Source: XYD1-FULL-39-28 sp964539855 (GTDB lineage: Bacteria; Patescibacteriota; Minisyncoccia; Minisyncoccales; Staskawiczbacteraceae). Taken from it: DNA of 15,212 nt. The position numbers were made by a program, and so were the translations under genes. The stretch spans positions 1 to 15,212 of the forward strand of contig CAZIJR010000015.1 in NCBI GenBank assembly GCA_964539855.1. The letters run 5' to 3'. Below, piece by piece: positions 5,906 to 14,399 of the stretch; position 1 is the stretch's first letter; each line of letters starts with the position of its first letter. The notes under the pieces are model-generated. The model searched no databases. It worked only from the letters and a program-made list of their open reading frames with translations, and was not told the origin of the DNA.

Positions 5906-7903
5906 ATGAAAAGTTTAGTTGTGGTAGAAAGCCCTACAAAGGCAAAGACCATTAGCAAGTTCTTAGGCAAAGATTATAAAGTTTTGTCTTCCTTCGGACA
6001 TGTGCGTGATTTGCCAAGAAGAGAGCTGGGAGTGGATGTGGAAAAAAACTTTGAACCGAAATATGTTACACCAACAAAAGCTAAAAAAACTCTTTCCGAA
6101 CTAAAAAAAGAATCCAAAAAAGCAGATAACACCATACTTGCCACCGACGAAGACCGCGAAGGAGAGAGTATCGCCTGGCATTTAAAAGAAGCCTTAAAAC
6201 TGGAAAACCCGGAAAGAATTGTTTTTCATGAAATCACTAAAACGGCCATTGAAGAAGCCTTAAAGTCTCCAAGAAAAATTGATATGAATTTGGTTGATGC
6301 CCAGCAGGCAAGGAGAATTTTAGACAGGATTGTAGGATACAAACTCTCCCCTTTTTTATGGAAAAAAATTTCCAAAGGGTTGTCAGCTGGCAGAGTGCAA
6401 TCTGTGGCGGTAAGGTTGGTTGTGGAAAAAGAAAGAGAAATCCAAAAATTTGTGCCTGTGGAATACTGGAGCGTAGAGGCGTTGCTTAAAAAAGAAGAAA
6501 AGGAATTTGTTGCCAAACTTGTCGAGGAAATTAAGAACAAAGAAAAAGCTGATAAAATTATGGATGCGTTAAACTGTGCGGATTATATCGTTGAAGCTGT
6601 AGAAAAAAAAGAAACAAAAAGGAATCCTGCTCCCCCTTTTACCACAAGCACCCTGCAACAAGCAGCCTGGCAGAGATTTAAATTTTCTGCAAAAATGACC
6701 ATGAGTTTAGCGCAAAGGCTTTATGAAGAAGGAAATATAACTTATCACAGGACCGATTCTTTAAATTTGGCTGACACTTCTCTATTTGCCGCCAAAAAAT
6801 TTATAACAGAAAATATTGGAAAAGATTATTGGGCGGGGAAAATAGTAAAGTATAAAACTAAAAAGGCTGGGGCCCAAGAAGCTCACGAAGCAATAAGACC
6901 GGCTTACGCAGATAAAACCCCAGAGTCTCTTAAAGGCCTTGATGCGCGCCAGCTAAAATTATATACATTAATATGGCAGAGGTTTATTGCCTCTCAAATG
7001 GCACCGGCTTTGTTTGACTCCGTGTCAGCTGACATTAAAGCCAATGATTATATATTTCGTGCAAATGGACAAACATTGAAATTTAAAGGCTTTCTTCAAA
7101 TCTACCCTTCTAAATTTGAAGAAAAAGATCTACCCGAACTAAAAACAAAAGACAAGCTGAACCTGATAAAATTAAATTCTCTGCAACATTTTACCGAGCC
7201 TCCGGCAAGATACACAGAAGCCAGCCTGATTAAAACCTTAGAAAAATACGGCATAGGCAGGCCGTCCACCTATGCTCCTACATTAGCCACCATACAAACC
7301 AGAAATTATATTGAAAAAAACGAGCAAAAAAGGTTTGTTCCCACGGAAATTGGGACCGTAGTCAATGATGTTTTGGTTCAAAACTTTCCTGAAGTGGTAG
7401 ATATAGAATTTACCGCTAAAATGGAAAAAGAGCTTGACGAAGTAGCAGAAGGAAAAGACAGCTGGCAAAAAACGTGTAAGGATTTTTATACGCCGTTTGC
7501 GAAGAATCTTAAAGATAAATACGAAAAAGTCCAAAAAGCAGACCTCATCCAGGAAACAGACAAAATTTGTCCAAAATGTGGAGCACCTATGATTGAGCGC
7601 TTTGGTAGATTCGGCAAATTTTATGCATGTTCAAAATTCCCAGAATGTAAACACACAGAATCCATAAAAGATCCAAAAACGGACCTGGGAATCAAATGCC
7701 CAAAGTGCCACGAGGGAGAAGTTATCTCAAGAAAAACTAAAAGAGGAAAAATATTTTATGGGTGTAGTGCTTTCCCAAAATGCGATTTTGCCCTTTGGGA
7801 TAAGCCCGTGAACGAGCTTTGCCCCAAATGCGACTCTATTTTAGTCCAGGCAAAAAAAAATCAGCTAAAATGTTCTAACAAGGAGTGTGACTATCAAAAA
7901 TAA
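5906..7903 (+). CDS. topA: DNA topoisomerase I (type IA)
   Basis: A 665-aa enzyme that relaxes negative supercoils by a 5'-phosphotyrosine intermediate. The N-terminal Toprim domain has VVVESPTKAKTI (Glu8) and ATDEDREGE with Asp81, Asp83 and Glu85. The active site is GNITYHRTDS with Tyr280 and Arg282. PSTYAPTLATIQ-type sequence follows in the core. The C-terminus holds three C4 zinc fingers: C555/558/575/581, C598/601/620/626 and C639/642/656/661. All four-Cys sets are complete. The gene starts 47 nt after mfd, has no Shine-Dalgarno, and a weak TATAGT at 5869-5874 without a clear -35 is the only promoter hint. The end overlaps the relA-type gene by 17 nt if that gene starts at its GTG. Confidence 0.97.
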   Translation: MKSLVVVESPTKAKTISKFLGKDYKVLSSFGHVRDLPRRELGVDVEKNFEPKYVTPTKAKKTLSELKKESKKADNTILATDEDREGESIAWHLKEALKLENPERIVFHEITKTAIEEALKSPRKIDMNLVDAQQARRILDRIVGYKLSPFLWKKISKGLSAGRVQSVAVRLVVEKEREIQKFVPVEYWSVEALLKKEEKEFVAKLVEEIKNKEKADKIMDALNCADYIVEAVEKKETKRNPAPPFTTSTLQQAAWQRFKFSAKMTMSLAQRLYEEGNITYHRTDSLNLADTSLFAAKKFITENIGKDYWAGKIVKYKTKKAGAQEAHEAIRPAYADKTPESLKGLDARQLKLYTLIWQRFIASQMAPALFDSVSADIKANDYIFRANGQTLKFKGFLQIYPSKFEEKDLPELKTKDKLNLIKLNSLQHFTEPPARYTEASLIKTLEKYGIGRPSTYAPTLATIQTRNYIEKNEQKRFVPTEIGTVVNDVLVQNFPEVVDIEFTAKMEKELDEVAEGKDSWQKTCKDFYTPFAKNLKDKYEKVQKADLIQETDKICPKCGAPMIERFGRFGKFYACSKFPECKHTESIKDPKTDLGIKCPKCHEGEVISRKTKRGKIFYGCSAFPKCDFALWDKPVNELCPKCDSILVQAKKNQLKCSNKECDYQK

Positions 7904-9638
7904 TACTCAAAAATTTCTTCGTCAAATAATGGAAAAAAGCTCTGATCCTCAGCTTATAGAGGAGGCTTTTTTATTTGCTAAAATAGCCTATAAAGATAAG
8001 CTTACTGCTTCCGGGGAAAACTACATACACCATGCAACACGGGTTGCTATGATTTTAAATAAAATGAATCTTGACCCCCAGACAATTTCCTTTGGTTTTT
8101 TGCACGATGTAATGGACGATAAAAGCGAAGCAATGAAAGACGTTGAAGCAAAAATCATTGAAAAAAAATTCGGTAAGGAAGTCACCCAGCTCTTAAAAAA
8201 AATTTCCGCATTGAGAAAAATTCGCTATTCTTTGGAAATTAACGCCAAAGACAAGAAAAAACTTACAAAAGAGAGAATTGAAAATGTAAGAAGAATGTTT
8301 TTAGCTATTGCTGGGGATCTAAGAGTTGTCATGGTGGAACTTGCCTCTAGACTTGATGGCCTCAACTTTTTAAGCTATATGCCGGAAGACAAACGAAAGT
8401 TGCACTGTTTAGAGACTCTTCAAATTTTTGTGCCAATAGCTAGTAGGCTGGGATTGAGCGAAATGAGAAGAAAACTAGAAGACATATCCTTTTCTGGTTT
8501 ATTCCCAAAAAGATTTGCTTGGCTAAAAAAGAATATAGCAGGAGAATATGAAGAGAGAGAAAAATATCTAAGAAAATTTATTACTCACCTTAAAAAAATA
8601 TTCAAAAAAGGAAGAATAAAGGTGTTGGATATAAATTACAGAACAAAATCTTATTGGAGTACCTACAAAAAACTTCACTCCCACAACATGGACTTTGACA
8701 AAGTGCATGACCTGCTCGCATTACGAATAATTACTGGCGACGTAGAATCTTGCTACAAAATTTTAGGCACAATACACAAGCACTTTAAACCCATATCAGA
8801 AGAAATTGATGACTACATAGCAAAGCCAAAACCCAACGGTTACAGGTCTTTGCACACAACTGTTTTTTCTGATGAAAAAAAGATAACTGAAATCCAAATA
8901 AAAACCGAAGAAATGCACAAAGAAGCAGAATATGGTATTTGTGCCCATTGGTCATACAAAGAAAAAATAGATCTTAAAAAAGAAGGTAGCGGATTTGAAT
9001 GGGTACAGGATATGTCTGACTTCTGGAAAAACTTTAAAATCGATTTTTTCCCAGATAAAGTCTTTGCCTTCACCCCTAAGGGAGATATCGTGTCTCTGCC
9101 GAAAAATTCCACCCCCGTTGATTTTGCTTATGCGGTCCATTCAGAAATAGGAAACCGTTGCGAGTCAGCAAAAATAGCAGGAAAAATAGTGCAGCTTAAC
9201 CATGTTATAGAAAACGGAGACATTGTAGAAATTTCTGTAAACAAAAATAAAAAACCTTCTAAGGACTGGCTGAGATTTGTTAAAACTTCTTTAGCAAAGT
9301 CCAATATAAAAAAAATAACATCAGAACCTGAAAGCAAATTTAAAATTCCTATTCCGGGATTTATAAAAAGAAAGTTTATAGAGATTTCTGAGGCCGCAAA
9401 AAGAAAAATAGAAGAAAAACAGGCACTAAAAAAAGAGGGGCCAAGACAAATTTATTTAGGTGGACAAAAAGGAATGCTTATCCATACCGCCAAATGTTGT
9501 AAACCCCAGCCAGGAGACAAAGTAAAAGCTTATATAACACAACACCAAGCCGCGGTATTACATAGGACATCCTGCGAAAACTTCAAAAAAATATCTGAAA
9601 AATTCCCAGAAAAGATAATAGATGCTTCTTGGGAATAG
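7887..9638 (+). CDS. relA: RelA/SpoT-family (p)ppGpp synthetase, hydrolase centre degenerate
   Basis: A 583-aa stringent-response enzyme (numbered from the GTG at 7887). The N-terminal HD domain keeps His49, His73-Asp74 and Asp78, but Rel residues R44, E81, D144 and N148 are replaced by Thr40, Asp77, Ser154 and Gly158, so ppGpp hydrolysis is probably lost. The synthetase is intact: DLLALRI (Asp275), EIDDYIAKPKPNGYRSLHTT (306-325, Tyr319), EIQIKT (Glu335) and EAEYGICAHW. E306-I-D-D is the EXDD signature of RelA-type synthetase-only enzymes. A TGS domain spans about 390-450 and a zinc-finger-like domain 535-564 (CCKPQPGD, HRTSC). There is no ACT domain. The start is uncertain: the GTG sits one base after AAGGAG, which is also TopA coding sequence, and ATG at 7929 (residue 15) also leaves the HD domain whole. 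Confidence 0.93.
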   Translation: MTIKNNTQKFLRQIMEKSSDPQLIEEAFLFAKIAYKDKLTASGENYIHHATRVAMILNKMNLDPQTISFGFLHDVMDDKSEAMKDVEAKIIEKKFGKEVTQLLKKISALRKIRYSLEINAKDKKKLTKERIENVRRMFLAIAGDLRVVMVELASRLDGLNFLSYMPEDKRKLHCLETLQIFVPIASRLGLSEMRRKLEDISFSGLFPKRFAWLKKNIAGEYEEREKYLRKFITHLKKIFKKGRIKVLDINYRTKSYWSTYKKLHSHNMDFDKVHDLLALRIITGDVESCYKILGTIHKHFKPISEEIDDYIAKPKPNGYRSLHTTVFSDEKKITEIQIKTEEMHKEAEYGICAHWSYKEKIDLKKEGSGFEWVQDMSDFWKNFKIDFFPDKVFAFTPKGDIVSLPKNSTPVDFAYAVHSEIGNRCESAKIAGKIVQLNHVIENGDIVEISVNKNKKPSKDWLRFVKTSLAKSNIKKITSEPESKFKIPIPGFIKRKFIEISEAAKRKIEEKQALKKEGPRQIYLGGQKGMLIHTAKCCKPQPGDKVKAYITQHQAAVLHRTSCENFKKISEKFPEKIIDASWE

Positions 9639-9667
9639 TTGAAAACTAGAGCAAAAAATGCTAAAGT
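9639..9667 (+). promoter_or_regulatory. possible own promoter of tRNA-Leu
   Basis: TTGAAA (9639-9644), a 17-nt spacer and TAAAGT (9662-9667) place a transcription start about 4 nt before the tRNA. The -35 matches 5 of 6 and the -10 4 of 6 consensus bases, so this is moderate evidence. The tRNA could equally be cut from the upstream mRNA. Confidence 0.4.
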
Positions 9668-9677
9668 GAGCCAAATT

Positions 9678-9764
9678 GCCGAGGTGGCGGAATTGGCAGA
9701 CGCACGGGACTCAAAATCCCGCGATCGCAAGATCATGAGGGTTCAAGTCCCTCCCTCGGCACCA
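9678..9764 (+). tRNA. tRNA-Leu (anticodon CAA)
   Basis: The acceptor stem GCCGAGG (9678-9684) pairs with CCTCGGC (9754-9760), followed by discriminator A and an encoded CCA (9762-9764). The anticodon stem CGGGA/TCCCG encloses the loop CTCAAAA with anticodon CAA at 9712-9714, which reads UUG leucine codons. A long variable arm (GATC/GATC stem) makes it a class II tRNA, as expected for leucine. The T arm is GAGGG-TTCAAGT-CCCTC. Confidence 0.97.
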
Positions 9765-9770
9765 AATAAA

Positions 9771-9808
9771 AAAACGGCTCATACTAAGCTAGTATGATCC
9801 GTTTTTTT
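9771..9808. terminator. bidirectional intrinsic terminator
   Basis: ACGGCTCATACTA (9774-9786) pairs with TAGTATGATCCGT (9790-9802) except for one C/T mismatch, with loop AGC. A run of T follows on the plus strand and a run of A precedes it, so it can stop both the tRNA transcript and the convergent operon. The TAA stop of the RNase Z-like gene (9809-9807) lies inside its T-run. Confidence 0.9.
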
Positions 9809-10520
9809 ATAATTCTATTTCATCCATCGGCTCGGGTATAATTATCTTAACCTTATCACTTTTTATTTTATCCCGTGATCCCGGCAATTCCTTTTTCCTA
9901 AAATCTCTGTTTATATGTGTTAACGCCAAACATTTAACATTATTATCTCTGGAAAATTTAATGGCAGAGACAATAGACGAATGCCCTATTATTTCTTTGT
10001 CATACAAATATGTCTCCAGAATTAACAAATCTAAATCATTATAAAAATCTGTTCCAGACACGGGAGAACCATCCCCGCCATAAACTAATACTTTATCTTT
10101 ATTTTTTACTTTGATTGCTAAATTTTCTCCAGAGTGAACTGTCTTTGCAAAGGATAAACCTAAATCGTTAAATGTAATATTTTTATCTTCTTTAGACTCA
10201 ACAAAATTAATTTTATATTCAAATTTGCTTTGAAACCCCTTATAAGCAAATTCCATAAAATCATCAAATTCGTCTTTAAGGTCTTTTTGACATACAACCG
10301 TAAACTCCTTTTTTCGGCCTCCTTCCCACATCCTTAAAAGTAGCGCTGGCAGTCCCAAAAAATGATCTCCGTGTTTATGGCTTATATAAACTCCATCCAA
10401 AAAATCTGGGTCATCTTTAAATTTCCATAGTTGCCAAGGAGTTGTAAAACCACAGTCTAATAAAAGCTTTGCCTTATCAGAAATTATTAAACTTGAATTG
10501 TTTGGCTGATTTGGATCAAA
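9807..10520 (-). CDS. RNase Z-like metallo-beta-lactamase-fold hydrolase (5' end in gap)
   Basis: The last ~237 residues of an MBL-fold protein; the first ten or so are lost in the N-gap. Zinc-ligand motifs are all present: SHKHGDH (HxHxDH) followed by FLGLPALL, TVHSG, the GGDGSPVSG aspartate, an IIGHSS segment like the HST loop of RNase Z, and a final LTHINRDF. This order and spacing best fit tRNA 3'-processing endonuclease RNase Z, although a related MBL hydrolase such as a phosphodiesterase is possible. No long exosite arm is obvious. The tRNA-Leu across the terminator already encodes CCA; in such genomes RNase Z is not needed for every tRNA. It is the last gene of the minus-strand operon. 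Confidence 0.8.
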   Translation of the reverse strand, partial: FDPNQPNNSSLIISDKAKLLLDCGFTTPWQLWKFKDDPDFLDGVYISHKHGDHFLGLPALLLRMWEGGRKKEFTVVCQKDLKDEFDDFMEFAYKGFQSKFEYKINFVESKEDKNITFNDLGLSFAKTVHSGENLAIKVKNKDKVLVYGGDGSPVSGTDFYNDLDLLILETYLYDKEIIGHSSIVSAIKFSRDNNVKCLALTHINRDFRKKELPGSRDKIKSDKVKIIIPEPMDEIEL

Positions 10521-10620
10521 NNNNNNNNNNNNNNNNNNNNNNNNNNNNNNNNNNNNNNNNNNNNNNNNNNNNNNNNNNNNNNNNNNNNNNNNNNNNNNNN
10601 NNNNNNNNNNNNNNNNNNNN
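10521..10620. other. assembly gap of 100 N
   Basis: Exactly 100 undefined bases, the usual placeholder for a scaffold join of unknown size. The flanks encode the body of UppP on one side and an almost complete RNase Z-like protein on the other. Roughly 45-50 residues of UppP and about ten of the other protein are missing, which needs more than 100 bp, so the real gap is probably longer. Confidence 0.95.
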
Positions 10621-11279
10621 ACTGCTGTTAAAAAACCTGCAAAATTTGCGAAAAATCCACCGTTTAGATTGCCCCAACTAAAATTAAATAACTGCAAAAT
10701 CATAGCTCCCAAAATCACTGGGATTGCCAGTAAAAAAGAAAATTTAAATGCCTCGTCTCGTTTTAACCCAGTAAATAATCCTGCAGATATGGTGCTCCCG
10801 GATCTAGAAACTCCTGGTAATATGGCAACCGCCTGGAAAAGCCCTATAAGTAAAGCTCCTATCCAGCCCAACTTTTCCAAACCCTTTTGTCCGTTTTCAA
10901 AAAATTTGGTAACTGCTAAAATTAAAGCTGTTAATAAAAATGTAAATACCAATAAATTTAAGGAATCAAAAGCTCCTTCTATTTTTTCCTTAAATAAGAA
11001 CCCTACAAAAACAGCCGGGATTGTTGCTAAAATAATTAAACCTATTAGCCTTTGATTTTCTTTTTTATTTAATCCTAAAACAATAGACCAAATCTCTTTT
11101 CTTAAGTAAAAAACAATAGCCAAAAGCGTAGCAAAGTGTATTAAGGTATCAAAAAATATAGGTGGTTCTTTAAGACCAAAAAGTTTTTGAAATAAAACTA
11201 AATGTCCGGAGCTTGAAATAGGCAAAAACTCTGTCACACCCTGAACGGCTCCTAAAATTAAAGACTGAATAATATCCAT
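10621..11279 (-). CDS. uppP: undecaprenyl-diphosphatase, UppP/BacA family (3' end in gap)
   Basis: An integral membrane enzyme that dephosphorylates undecaprenyl diphosphate to recycle the lipid carrier for cell wall and glycan export. The first ~219 residues are visible of a family usually 260-270 long. Motif 1 is AVQGVTEFLPISSSGHL (11-27), with Glu17 and His26; the first acidic position of E. coli BacA is Gln13 here, a variant I believe occurs in other UppP proteins. Motif 2 is PGVSRSGST (155-163) with Arg159. Several hydrophobic helices lie between. The ATG at 11279 overlaps the end of the PAP2 gene by 22 nt. The frame happens to stay open through the N-run into the RNase Z-like gene, but that fusion is an artefact. 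Confidence 0.95.
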
Positions 11280-11776
11280 GGTATTAAATAAAAATATACT
11301 AATAATGAAGAAACTGCCCCGGCCCCGGCTCCTCCTAAAATATCTGAAGGCCAATGCAATCCTGAAAAAATTCTAAAAAAAGCGATACAAAGACTTAAGA
11401 TGATAAAAATAATTCCTAAACCAAAGTTATATGGCAAAATAGAAAAAGAAAGAGCAAAAAAGAAAGATGTGTGCCCGGAGGGAAATGAAGGATATTTAGG
11501 ATTTTTTAGTAAAACCTTTGCACCTACGGCTACCGATGGTCTTTCCCTTTTATAAAGAAAATATATTGATTCATTAACCACAAATCTAGAAAAAAATGCT
11601 GCTAAAAATGATGCTAAAAACATCTCCATCTCGCCCAATGCATATGTTACGATAATTAAGGTTATAACTAAAATATATGCCAAATATTTAGCAGAAAATA
11701 TTGCTAAGCAGTCTAACCATGCCCATCTACCACTAAAACCGTTTATTAAGTTAAAAAAATATAAGTCTACATTCAT
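11258..11776 (-). CDS. PAP2-family membrane phosphatase
   Basis: A 172-aa polytopic membrane protein with about five hydrophobic segments. The PAP2 signature is present: C1 as K76-R-E-R79-P80, C2 as FPSGH (98-102, His102), C3 as R135-IFSGL-His141-WPS-Asp145. C1 is compressed compared with the common K-x6-RP. Small bacterial PAP2 proteins of this size are often BcrC/PgpB-type undecaprenyl-diphosphatases or phosphatidylglycerophosphatases. The overlap with uppP favours a role in lipid-carrier recycling, but the substrate is inferred. It starts 5 nt after glyA ends. Confidence 0.92.
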   Translation of the reverse strand: MNVDLYFFNLINGFSGRWAWLDCLAIFSAKYLAYILVITLIIVTYALGEMEMFLASFLAAFFSRFVVNESIYFLYKRERPSVAVGAKVLLKNPKYPSFPSGHTSFFFALSFSILPYNFGLGIIFIILSLCIAFFRIFSGLHWPSDILGGAGAGAVSSLLVYFYLIPWILFSL

Positions 11777-11781
11777 CTAGC

Positions 11782-13110
11782 TTATTCTTTATCATCAATA
11801 CCCGGAACCGGAAATTTGCTTGCCATATCATTAACCTCTTGCCTTATTTTTTTTATAAAATCATTATTTTTTATCTCTTCTTTAAACTTCTTTACTGTTG
11901 CGTTTCTTTCTTCTTTTGTATCGGGCATTTCTATTTTTGCAAATTCTTTTACAACCATGGCTATTAGTTGACCCGCTTTTTTCATTTCTTCTTCCTTCAT
12001 ACCTCTAGAAGTGATGGCTGGCGTTCCCAGCCTAATACCCGAAGGGTAATAAGGCACAGAAGGATCATTAGGAATTGTGGATTTGTTAACACTTATTTCT
12101 GCGGCCTCCAGTGCTTTTTCCACAAATACTCCTCTTCCAGATCCAAAATTTGTTAAATCAATGAGCATCAAATGATTATCTGTGCCACCAGATACTAATT
12201 TTAATCCCTCAGACATCAACGTCTCAGCCAAAATTTTAGAATTTTTAATAATTTGTCTTGCATATTCCTTAAACTCGGGTTTCTTGGCCTGCTTAAGTGC
12301 AACAGCAATACCAGCTATTGCATGCTCATGTGGCCCACCTTGCATACCTGGAAAAACTCCTTTATCTATTTTATCTTTATACTCTTGTTTACAGAATATT
12401 ATGGCGCCTCGAGGACCCTGTAAGGTTTTATGGGTTGTAGTTGTTACTACATCAGTAAAAGGAAAAGGAGATGGATGAACACCCCCTATTATTAAACCCG
12501 AAATATGAGAAATATCTGCCATAGATATTGCTCCAACTTCTTTTGCTATCTCGTGAACTTTTTTAAAATCAATAATCCTGGGGTAAGCGGTAAAACCAGA
12601 TAAAATTATTTTTGGTTTATGCTCTTTTGCCAATCTCAAAAGTTCTTCATAATCTATTGTTTCTGTTTCTGGTTTTAGCCCATAATGCACAAACTTAAAC
12701 GCCCTACCCGACAAATTAGAGGGACTTCCGTGGGTCAAATGCCCGCCGTTATCCAACCTTAAAGACATTATAGTATCTCCAAATTCTAACAAACCCATAT
12801 AAACCTCCAAATTAGCTGGGCTTCCAGAATATGGCTGAACATTAACGTGGTAATCCTGGGCGTTAAAAACCTCTCTTGCTCGTTTTTGGCATAAGGTTTC
12901 AAGCAAATCAACATTAACGCACCCGCCGTAATAACGCTTCCCCGAGTAATTTTCAGCGTATTTATTATTAAAAACGCTTCCCAATGCTTCAAGCACCGCA
13001 GAAGAGGCATAGCTTTCAGAAGGAATCATTTCCAAACCCTCCTTTTGTCTTTTTTTCTCCTTCTGAATCAGTTCAAAAATTTCTGTATCTTGTTTTTCTA
13101 ATTTTGGCAT
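11782..13110 (-). CDS. glyA: serine hydroxymethyltransferase
   Basis: A 442-aa PLP enzyme that interconverts serine and glycine and charges tetrahydrofolate with a one-carbon unit. Seen: IPSESYAS near residue 29; YAENYSGKRYYGG (51-63); VQPYSGSPAN (91-100), where Tyr replaces the more common His; the ADISHISG segment (198-205) with the PLP-binding Asp and His; VTTTTHKTLQGPRG (222-235) with Lys228 as the Schiff-base lysine; and SGIRLGTPAITSRG in the C-terminal domain. The length is normal. It starts one base after the tsaC stop. No clear Shine-Dalgarno. Confidence 0.97.
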   Translation of the reverse strand: MPKLEKQDTEIFELIQKEKKRQKEGLEMIPSESYASSAVLEALGSVFNNKYAENYSGKRYYGGCVNVDLLETLCQKRAREVFNAQDYHVNVQPYSGSPANLEVYMGLLEFGDTIMSLRLDNGGHLTHGSPSNLSGRAFKFVHYGLKPETETIDYEELLRLAKEHKPKIILSGFTAYPRIIDFKKVHEIAKEVGAISMADISHISGLIIGGVHPSPFPFTDVVTTTTHKTLQGPRGAIIFCKQEYKDKIDKGVFPGMQGGPHEHAIAGIAVALKQAKKPEFKEYARQIIKNSKILAETLMSEGLKLVSGGTDNHLMLIDLTNFGSGRGVFVEKALEAAEISVNKSTIPNDPSVPYYPSGIRLGTPAITSRGMKEEEMKKAGQLIAMVVKEFAKIEMPDTKEERNATVKKFKEEIKNNDFIKKIRQEVNDMASKFPVPGIDDKE

Positions 13111-13111
13111 A

Positions 13112-13669
13112 CTATTTTCTCAAAAACTTAATTTTATCTTGTGTTAAGTCTATTATGGCTGACGACTTTGTTTTTGGCAAATTGCCGACACTTATAATTA
13201 AATCTGGCTTATGTTTTTGGCTCTCAAAAACTTTTATAATATCTGAAACTTTATTTAAAGATAACTCCCCTGAAATATTAACTGAGGTTTGGACTAATGG
13301 TTTATTTATTTTTTTTAATAAATCGTTTAATAATTTATATTTTGGAATCCTCAAAGCAATTTTATCCTTCCTATTTTTTTTATTTAATACAAATGTATAT
13401 TTACCTGGCCAATATTTTTTTAATATTACTTCTTGTTCTTTTGAAATTTGAGCTAGATATTTTGCCATTTTTATATCTTTTACAAAAACAGGCAAGGGCT
13501 TTGACCTTGGCCTGTTTTTAATGGCATACACCTTTGCAACAGCTTTTTTATTGTCAGCTTCTGCTAAAAAACCGTAAACAGTGTCTGTTGGGAAAACTAC
13601 AACTTTCCCGCTGTTTATTGCGTCTACTACATTATTTAGCGCGTTTTTTGAACCTTCTAAAAAATCCAT
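13112..13669 (-). CDS. tsaC: L-threonylcarbamoyladenylate synthase (TsaC/YrdC)
   Basis: A 185-aa protein that makes threonylcarbamoyl-AMP from threonine, bicarbonate and ATP, the first step of t6A37 synthesis in ANN-decoding tRNAs. Marks: VVVFPTDTVYGF (23-34), KNRPRSKPL (51-59) with the conserved Lys/Arg/Ser/Lys set, RIPKY, TSVNISGE and SSAIIDLT. It ends after the YrdC domain, so it is the short TsaC type and not the longer Sua5 type. The ATG lies 38 nt inside the upstream nucleotidyltransferase gene; the normal N-terminal helix before VVVFPTDT needs this start. Confidence 0.95.
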   Translation of the reverse strand: MDFLEGSKNALNNVVDAINSGKVVVFPTDTVYGFLAEADNKKAVAKVYAIKNRPRSKPLPVFVKDIKMAKYLAQISKEQEVILKKYWPGKYTFVLNKKNRKDKIALRIPKYKLLNDLLKKINKPLVQTSVNISGELSLNKVSDIIKVFESQKHKPDLIISVGNLPKTKSSAIIDLTQDKIKFLRK

Positions 13670-14399
13670 TCTTCAATAGTTTTGAAATCTTAATAACATC
13701 TCCAGGATTACCAAAGTCTTTCCAATAATCTTCTATCTTTTTTACCTTCACCTTTTTATCTTTAGCTAAAAGGGAAATAGCATCTGTGATTTCATATTCC
13801 CCTCGAGAGGATTTTTTAATTTTGGATATTTTATCAAAAACATCAGGAGTAAACTTATATAGACCCGTGTTTATCAGGTCCCCCACATAATTTTTTGGTT
13901 TTTCAATAACTTCTTTCAAAAATCCATTATCTGTAATTAAAACTCCATATTTTTCCGGATGTGCATCTTTTATACCTGCAACATAACAATAATCGTCGTC
14001 AGTATTCATTTTCCTCAAATCTTTTACAGAATAAAGATTATCACCATACAAAAAAACAAATGATTCTCCACCAATAACGTCTTTAACGCACATTACAGGA
14101 CAAGCCGTACCATATTGTTTTTCTTTTGGTCCTAAAATTTCATACTGGCTAACCATCGTTATTTTGTATTTGTCTTGTTTGATGGGCCCTTTGTATTTTT
14201 CCAAAAATTCCTTCATCAGGTCTTCTTTATAGCCAACAACCAAAATTATTTCCTTGTAGCCAGCCTCTAAAAGATTATCCAATAAATAAGACAAAAAGGG
14301 CCTTTTTCTTACATTAATAAGGTGTTTTGGCTTGTTATTAGTTAAGCGCAACATACGGGTCCCTTGGCCCGCGGCAGCTACCACAGCTTTCCTTATCAT
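13632..14399 (-). CDS. sugar-phosphate nucleotidyltransferase
   Basis: A 255-aa NTP_transferase-fold protein that would join a sugar 1-phosphate to a nucleotide. The N-terminus has VVAAAGQGTRM (6-16, GxGTR loop), followed by NKPKHLINV with Lys25. YGTA (96-99) and YGDN (118-121, metal-binding Asp120) follow, then EKPKNYVGDLINTGLYKF and a DYWKDFGNPGDVIK end resembling RmlA/GalU-type enzymes (W-x-D-x-G-x-P-x-D). There is no left-handed beta-helix, so it is not GlmU-like. UTP-glucose-1-phosphate or dTTP-glucose-1-phosphate specificity cannot be decided from sequence. Its ATG overlaps the iorB stop in ATGA, and tsaC starts inside its end. Confidence 0.85.
   Translation of the reverse strand: MIRKAVVAAAGQGTRMLRLTNNKPKHLINVRKRPFLSYLLDNLLEAGYKEIILVVGYKEDLMKEFLEKYKGPIKQDKYKITMVSQYEILGPKEKQYGTACPVMCVKDVIGGESFVFLYGDNLYSVKDLRKMNTDDDYCYVAGIKDAHPEKYGVLITDNGFLKEVIEKPKNYVGDLINTGLYKFTPDVFDKISKIKKSSRGEYEITDAISLLAKDKKVKVKKIEDYWKDFGNPGDVIKISKLLKNGFFRRFKKRAK

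Noticed and set aside
9807..11354. A single 515-aa protein joining UppP and an MBL hydrolase
   Set aside because: The joining segment is the N-gap and each part is a distinct family with its own expected termini. The N-terminal 25 residues before MDIIQ are antisense or overlap sequence of the PAP2 gene frame.
12984..13521. Plus-strand open frames across tsaC
   Set aside because: They are shadows of TsaC and GlyA, rich in Phe/Leu from complementary AT-rich codons, with no recognisable domain.
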